Shown here: piece by piece, positions 28,781-31,670 of the stretch
Layout: each line of letters starts with the position of its first letter
Numbering within the stretch: the stretch's first letter is position 1
Assembly: GCA_934254585.1 (NCBI GenBank)
Contig: CAKQLF010000013.1
Coordinates: 1 to 31,670, forward strand
DNA length: 31,670 nt
Direction of reading: 5' to 3'
DNA from: an uncultured Alphaproteobacteria bacterium
GTDB taxonomy: Bacteria > Pseudomonadota > Alphaproteobacteria > RF32 > CAG-239
The notes under the pieces: model-generated
What the model saw: only the letters and a program-made list of their open reading frames with translations
Told to the model about the DNA's origin: nothing
The model's database searches: none
Made by a program: the position numbers and the translations under genes

Positions 28781-30628
28781 ATGAACGATGATTTACAAAA
28801 ATTTCTAGATGAATTGCGAAGTCGAATTTCGATTGCCGATGTCGTCGGAAATAAAGTAAAATTAACCAAACGAGGGCGTGAGTATACCGGCTTATGCCCT
28901 TTTCATAATGAAAAAACACCATCGTTTACAGTTAATGAAAGTAAAGGTTTCTATCATTGTTTTGGCTGTGGAGCCCACGGTGATATTATAAAGTTTGAAA
29001 TGGACGCCAACGGCCTTCCCTTTATTGAAGCCGTAAAAAAATTGGCAGACAAGGCCGGAATGCAACTGCCTGTTTTATCTAAAGAAAGCCAAGAGCAAAG
29101 TCTGAAACGCAAATCCTTATATGAAATTATGGATATTGCCTGCACTTTTTTTGAAAAAAATTTAAGAATGCCAGTCGGCGCGGCCGGTTTGGCTTATTTC
29201 AAGGAAAAACGCGGTCTTAGTGATGATATAATAAAAAAATTCCGCTTAGGTTTTGCTCCTAATAATAATGGTCTTAAAGCTTTGTTGGCGTCCAAAGGAA
29301 TATCGGAACACGATATGGCTGAGTTGGGGCTTATTGCCGTTCCCGAAGATAAAAATCGTTCTCCGCATGATTTTTTTCGTGAAAGGGTTATGATTCCGAT
29401 TATTGATAAGCAGGGCAATGTCATTGCTTTTGGCGGAAGAATTATGGACAACAGTCAGCCAAAATATCTTAATTCACCGGAAACTCCTATTTTCAACAAA
29501 CGCCGTATTTTATATAATATGAACAATGCTCGAGAGGCGGCCTATGCCGCAAAACGACTGATTATTTGCGAAGGCTATATGGATGTTATAGCGTTGGATT
29601 GTTTCAACTTCAATTATGCGGTGGCACCATTGGGAACAGCCTTGACTGAAGAACAAATTTTAGAAGCTTGGAAAGTTTGTAACACCCCTACTCTTTGTTT
29701 TGATGGCGATGGAGCCGGAATTAAGGCTGCCATTCGTTCAATTGACAGAGTTTTGCCTATTCTTAAAGCTGGATATTCGGTGAATTATATTTTTTTGAAA
29801 GAAAAAAAAGATCCCGACGAGTTATTAAGAACTTTAGGCGCGCCGATTTTTGAGCAATATTTGCAACGCGCCAAGCCTTTGGTCGATATTTTATGGCATA
29901 AATGTAAAATGAACAAAGACACCGAAACACCGGAACAAAAAGCTTTGATTGAAAAGGAAACATTTGAAGAAGTAGCCAAAATTAAAGATGAACAAATCCG
30001 TAACTACTATGCTCAAGAAATGAAGAAGCGTATATATTACACTTTTGGCAAAGGTTCGCTTTATAAAAATAAGCAACCAGCTCCAAACTCAGAAAATCAG
30101 ATGCCGGAAAAACCAAAAACAACGATACCTGCCAATCGCAAAAAAATTGAAAACGAACCGATTTATCATTTTGTGAAAAAACCGCCGTTAAATGATTTGG
30201 TTGTTCGCGGAATTATCGCCGCAATGTTGCTATATCCGGAACTTATTGAAAAGTATGAAGAAAAATTATCAGCTTTTGAAATAAATGATTCCAAAATGGC
30301 TAAAGTTTTGACTGAAATAATTTCCATTCATCAAGAAGATGAAGAGTTGGACAGTGAACGCTTAATTGAAAAATTGAAGCTTAATTTTGCTGCAGAAATC
30401 GGTGATTTATGGGAAATTAATATGTATAAATCCCAAAAATCGACATTGCCGAGTTTAAAAGCGGAAATTAATAACGGATTATTGGAAATTCAGCTAAAAC
30501 AGATAGATATAGAACTAAAAGAATGTATGACTTTAATAAGTGAAAAACCTGAAAACTCCGAAGAAATCTATGTGCGCTATAGACAGCTCATAAAAGAACG
30601 TAATAGTTTGATTTTAACTAAAGAATAG
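28781..30628 (+). CDS. dnaG: DNA primase DnaG
   Basis: A 615-residue primase that lays down RNA primers at the fork. The CHC2 zinc site is Cys39, His42, Cys60 and Cys63 (GLCPFH and YHCFGCG). The core has FRERVMIPIIDKQGNVIAFG and GGRIMDNSQPKYLNSPETP, then the TOPRIM fold with LIICEGYMDVIAL and LCFDGDGAGIKAA. The C-terminal part (about 470-615) is a helical helicase-binding domain. It is somewhat longer than the E. coli enzyme. No strong terminator follows, and it converges with pilin-like gene C 48 bases further on. Unlike the usual order, rpoD does not follow. Confidence 0.97.
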   Translation: MNDDLQKFLDELRSRISIADVVGNKVKLTKRGREYTGLCPFHNEKTPSFTVNESKGFYHCFGCGAHGDIIKFEMDANGLPFIEAVKKLADKAGMQLPVLSKESQEQSLKRKSLYEIMDIACTFFEKNLRMPVGAAGLAYFKEKRGLSDDIIKKFRLGFAPNNNGLKALLASKGISEHDMAELGLIAVPEDKNRSPHDFFRERVMIPIIDKQGNVIAFGGRIMDNSQPKYLNSPETPIFNKRRILYNMNNAREAAYAAKRLIICEGYMDVIALDCFNFNYAVAPLGTALTEEQILEAWKVCNTPTLCFDGDGAGIKAAIRSIDRVLPILKAGYSVNYIFLKEKKDPDELLRTLGAPIFEQYLQRAKPLVDILWHKCKMNKDTETPEQKALIEKETFEEVAKIKDEQIRNYYAQEMKKRIYYTFGKGSLYKNKQPAPNSENQMPEKPKTTIPANRKKIENEPIYHFVKKPPLNDLVVRGIIAAMLLYPELIEKYEEKLSAFEINDSKMAKVLTEIISIHQEDEELDSERLIEKLKLNFAAEIGDLWEINMYKSQKSTLPSLKAEINNGLLEIQLKQIDIELKECMTLISEKPENSEEIYVRYRQLIKERNSLILTKE

Positions 30629-30676
30629 GTTTGTCACCTTTTTTTATGAAGCTCTATAAAAGTTATTATAACCACT

Positions 30677-31543
30677 TTAAAAGTATAAAATTACCGAACT
30701 GTATCTTTCACCCTTTTTATAAGAGTGGCAAATTTTATTGATTTCTGAAACGGTTAAATTATGCAAGCATATTTTACCGCTACCACAATAGGCATCACCA
30801 TAAATAATATCATCATCATATTCAAACAAATACAGGCCAACACCATACATTGCCGAAGCCAATGGTTGCGCTATATCCTTAATCATAGTTTTACAAAATT
30901 CAACAGAAGATAATGAAGCCCCGCTTGCATAAGGAAAATGGTGATAAATTTCCACGCTCAGGTGATTTCTTCTGATAAAAATAGCTGTCGCGCCGCCAAA
31001 GGAATCTGATAAATCTGTACCACGGCGGCTCCAAGTTGACGGCACCATATTGGCATCTAGAATAAAATCAGTAAGCATATATTGACTATTGCTCGAATTT
31101 AGTTTTTGAAGCTCTGGCAAATGTTCCATCAAACTATGTATAACATATTTATATTCCTCAACCGTTTTGTTAACTCTCCACATTTCCATCGCTTTGGAAT
31201 AGCCGGCAATTCCACCCACGCTCAAAACGGCGATTATAGCCAAAACGCCGAGCATTTCAATCATACTTCTTCCGTACTGCACGCCATCTGCTAGGAATTT
31301 TCTCGCTCGTGTACTTTTTTTGTACACGTCGCTTAAAAATCCCGTCGCATCTGACGCACATTGCGGAAGAAGATTTCTAATATGTTTTGTCTGTCTGTTC
31401 ACTGCTTGCGCTTTTCTCACTCGTATTTCCAAAAGTGTGGCGTATTGACGCACGACATCCAAACCCTTTAATACGATGGTATTTTTTATTTTATGGTCAA
31501 TATTTCTCTCAACATTGTCATTGCCAGGCTTGACACACTCCAC
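30677..31543 (-). CDS. Type IV pilin-like protein C with repeat-derived N-terminal extension
   Basis: The core is at residues 92-288: after the putative cleavage Gly comes RSMIEMLGVLAII with Glu at +5, a hydrophobic helix, and a variable C-terminal domain. Shared points with genes A and B are FCKTMI, IAQPLASAM, IYGDAYC, KICL and a final LYF, but the CxxC of A (CDICDK) and B (CNVCDKS) is replaced (CHSYKKG). Over the 33 codons from MIEM the DNA matches gene A at 94 of 99 bases. The open frame runs 91 residues upstream to GTG 31543, through a dyad at 31308-31328 and up to repeat P1. No good Shine-Dalgarno fixes a start, and no Met lies between. It may be a silent donor copy or use a non-ATG start. 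Confidence 0.55.
   Translation of the reverse strand: MECVKPGNDNVERNIDHKIKNTIVLKGLDVVRQYATLLEIRVRKAQAVNRQTKHIRNLLPQCASDATGFLSDVYKKSTRARKFLADGVQYGRSMIEMLGVLAIIAVLSVGGIAGYSKAMEMWRVNKTVEEYKYVIHSLMEHLPELQKLNSSNSQYMLTDFILDANMVPSTWSRRGTDLSDSFGGATAIFIRRNHLSVEIYHHFPYASGASLSSVEFCKTMIKDIAQPLASAMYGVGLYLFEYDDDIIYGDAYCGSGKICLHNLTVSEINKICHSYKKGERYSSVILYF
31308..31328. repeat. Perfect dyad inside the leader of pilin-like gene C
   Basis: CGTGTAC and GTACACG flank seven T. Read on the minus strand it encodes DVYKKSTRA within the open frame ahead of the pilin core. The run of T could end + strand transcripts but has no other terminator features. Confidence 0.7.
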
Positions 31544-31549
31544 CTTATA

Positions 31550-31603
31550 GTCATTGCCGGACGAGATCCGGCAATCTAGATTCGCGGGTCTGAGCCCGCG
31601 AAT
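31550..31603 (-). repeat. Palindromic repeat P1, copy C
   Basis: On the minus strand: TTCGCGGG-CTCAGA-CCCGCGAA, CTAGAT, GCCGGATC then TCCGGCAATGAC, the same composite as at 501-567 and 681-747. A partial unit (CCTGGCAATGAC) follows at 31517-31528 on the minus strand and is read in the same frame as in gene A (CVKPGND against CVTPGND). Confidence 0.75.
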
Positions 31604-31654
31604 TGTTAGATAAAAAAGTAGTATAAAAGAGGAAGAAAGAGAGGTAAAATAAAA

Positions 31655-31670
31655 ATGGCGGAAGAACGTC
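31655..31670 (+). CDS. Start of a gene cut by the window end
   Basis: ATG GCG GAA GAA CGT begins a frame (MAEER) with GAGG at 31641-31644, ten bases upstream. Only five codons are visible, so the product cannot be named. Confidence 0.35.

Overview
The window is an AT-rich bacterial segment (G+C roughly in the mid-30s percent by eye). It most likely comes from an uncultured, host-associated alphaproteobacterium. The grounds are the ftsE-ftsX-DUF218-plsC order with a divergent zinc-ribbon gene, a yqeY-dnaG pair, gatCAB-dependent tRNA amidation, and pilin-like genes with the core RSMIEMLGVLAII. I associate that core with gut alphaproteobacterial metagenome assemblies. The taxon is an inference, not a measurement.

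Layout. (1) Positions 1-3937: a leader with inverted repeats, pilin-like gene A whose long N-terminal part is built from GC-rich palindromic repeats, then a DUF3015 periplasmic protein and a DUF4105 envelope protein. (2) Positions 3945-10436: an accessory stretch of small genes, all on the + strand. Most have their own TTGACA promoter 65-76 bases before the ATG, a U-rich leader with no Shine-Dalgarno, and usually a hairpin terminator. The products are two membrane-anchored coiled-coil proteins (one ending in a J-like domain without HPD), small membrane proteins, a HAD nucleotidase-like protein, a family 2 glycosyltransferase, and three paralogues that resemble degenerate DUF1566-type domains. 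(3) Positions 10437-13563 (- strand): DUF1847 protein, RpoD with very acidic insertions, and a MerR/AdhR-like regulator with its operator. (4) Positions 13640-14685: a probable structured RNA or attenuator ending in a terminator, followed by pilin-like gene B. (5) Positions 14808-27411 (- strand): one tightly packed eleven-gene run, ftsE-ftsX-ydcF-like-plsC-sppA-gatC-gatA-gatB-degenerate sulfatase-like membrane protein-yejE-yejF. (6) Positions 27521-30628 (+ strand): zinc-ribbon membrane protein, yqeY, dnaG. (7) Pilin-like gene C on the - strand, again next to palindromic repeats, and the first codons of a gene that runs off the window.

How the parts relate. Regions 3, 5 and 6 are housekeeping: transcription initiation, replication priming, division, phospholipid synthesis, protein quality control and Glu/Asp-tRNA amidation. 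The interest lies in region 2, where unrelated orphan genes carry look-alike promoters, leaders and terminators like a set of cassettes. It also lies in the three pilin-like loci, which share nearly constant N-terminal DNA but have divergent C-terminal halves and repeat-built leaders. No rRNA, tRNA, CRISPR array, transposase or phage module was seen.
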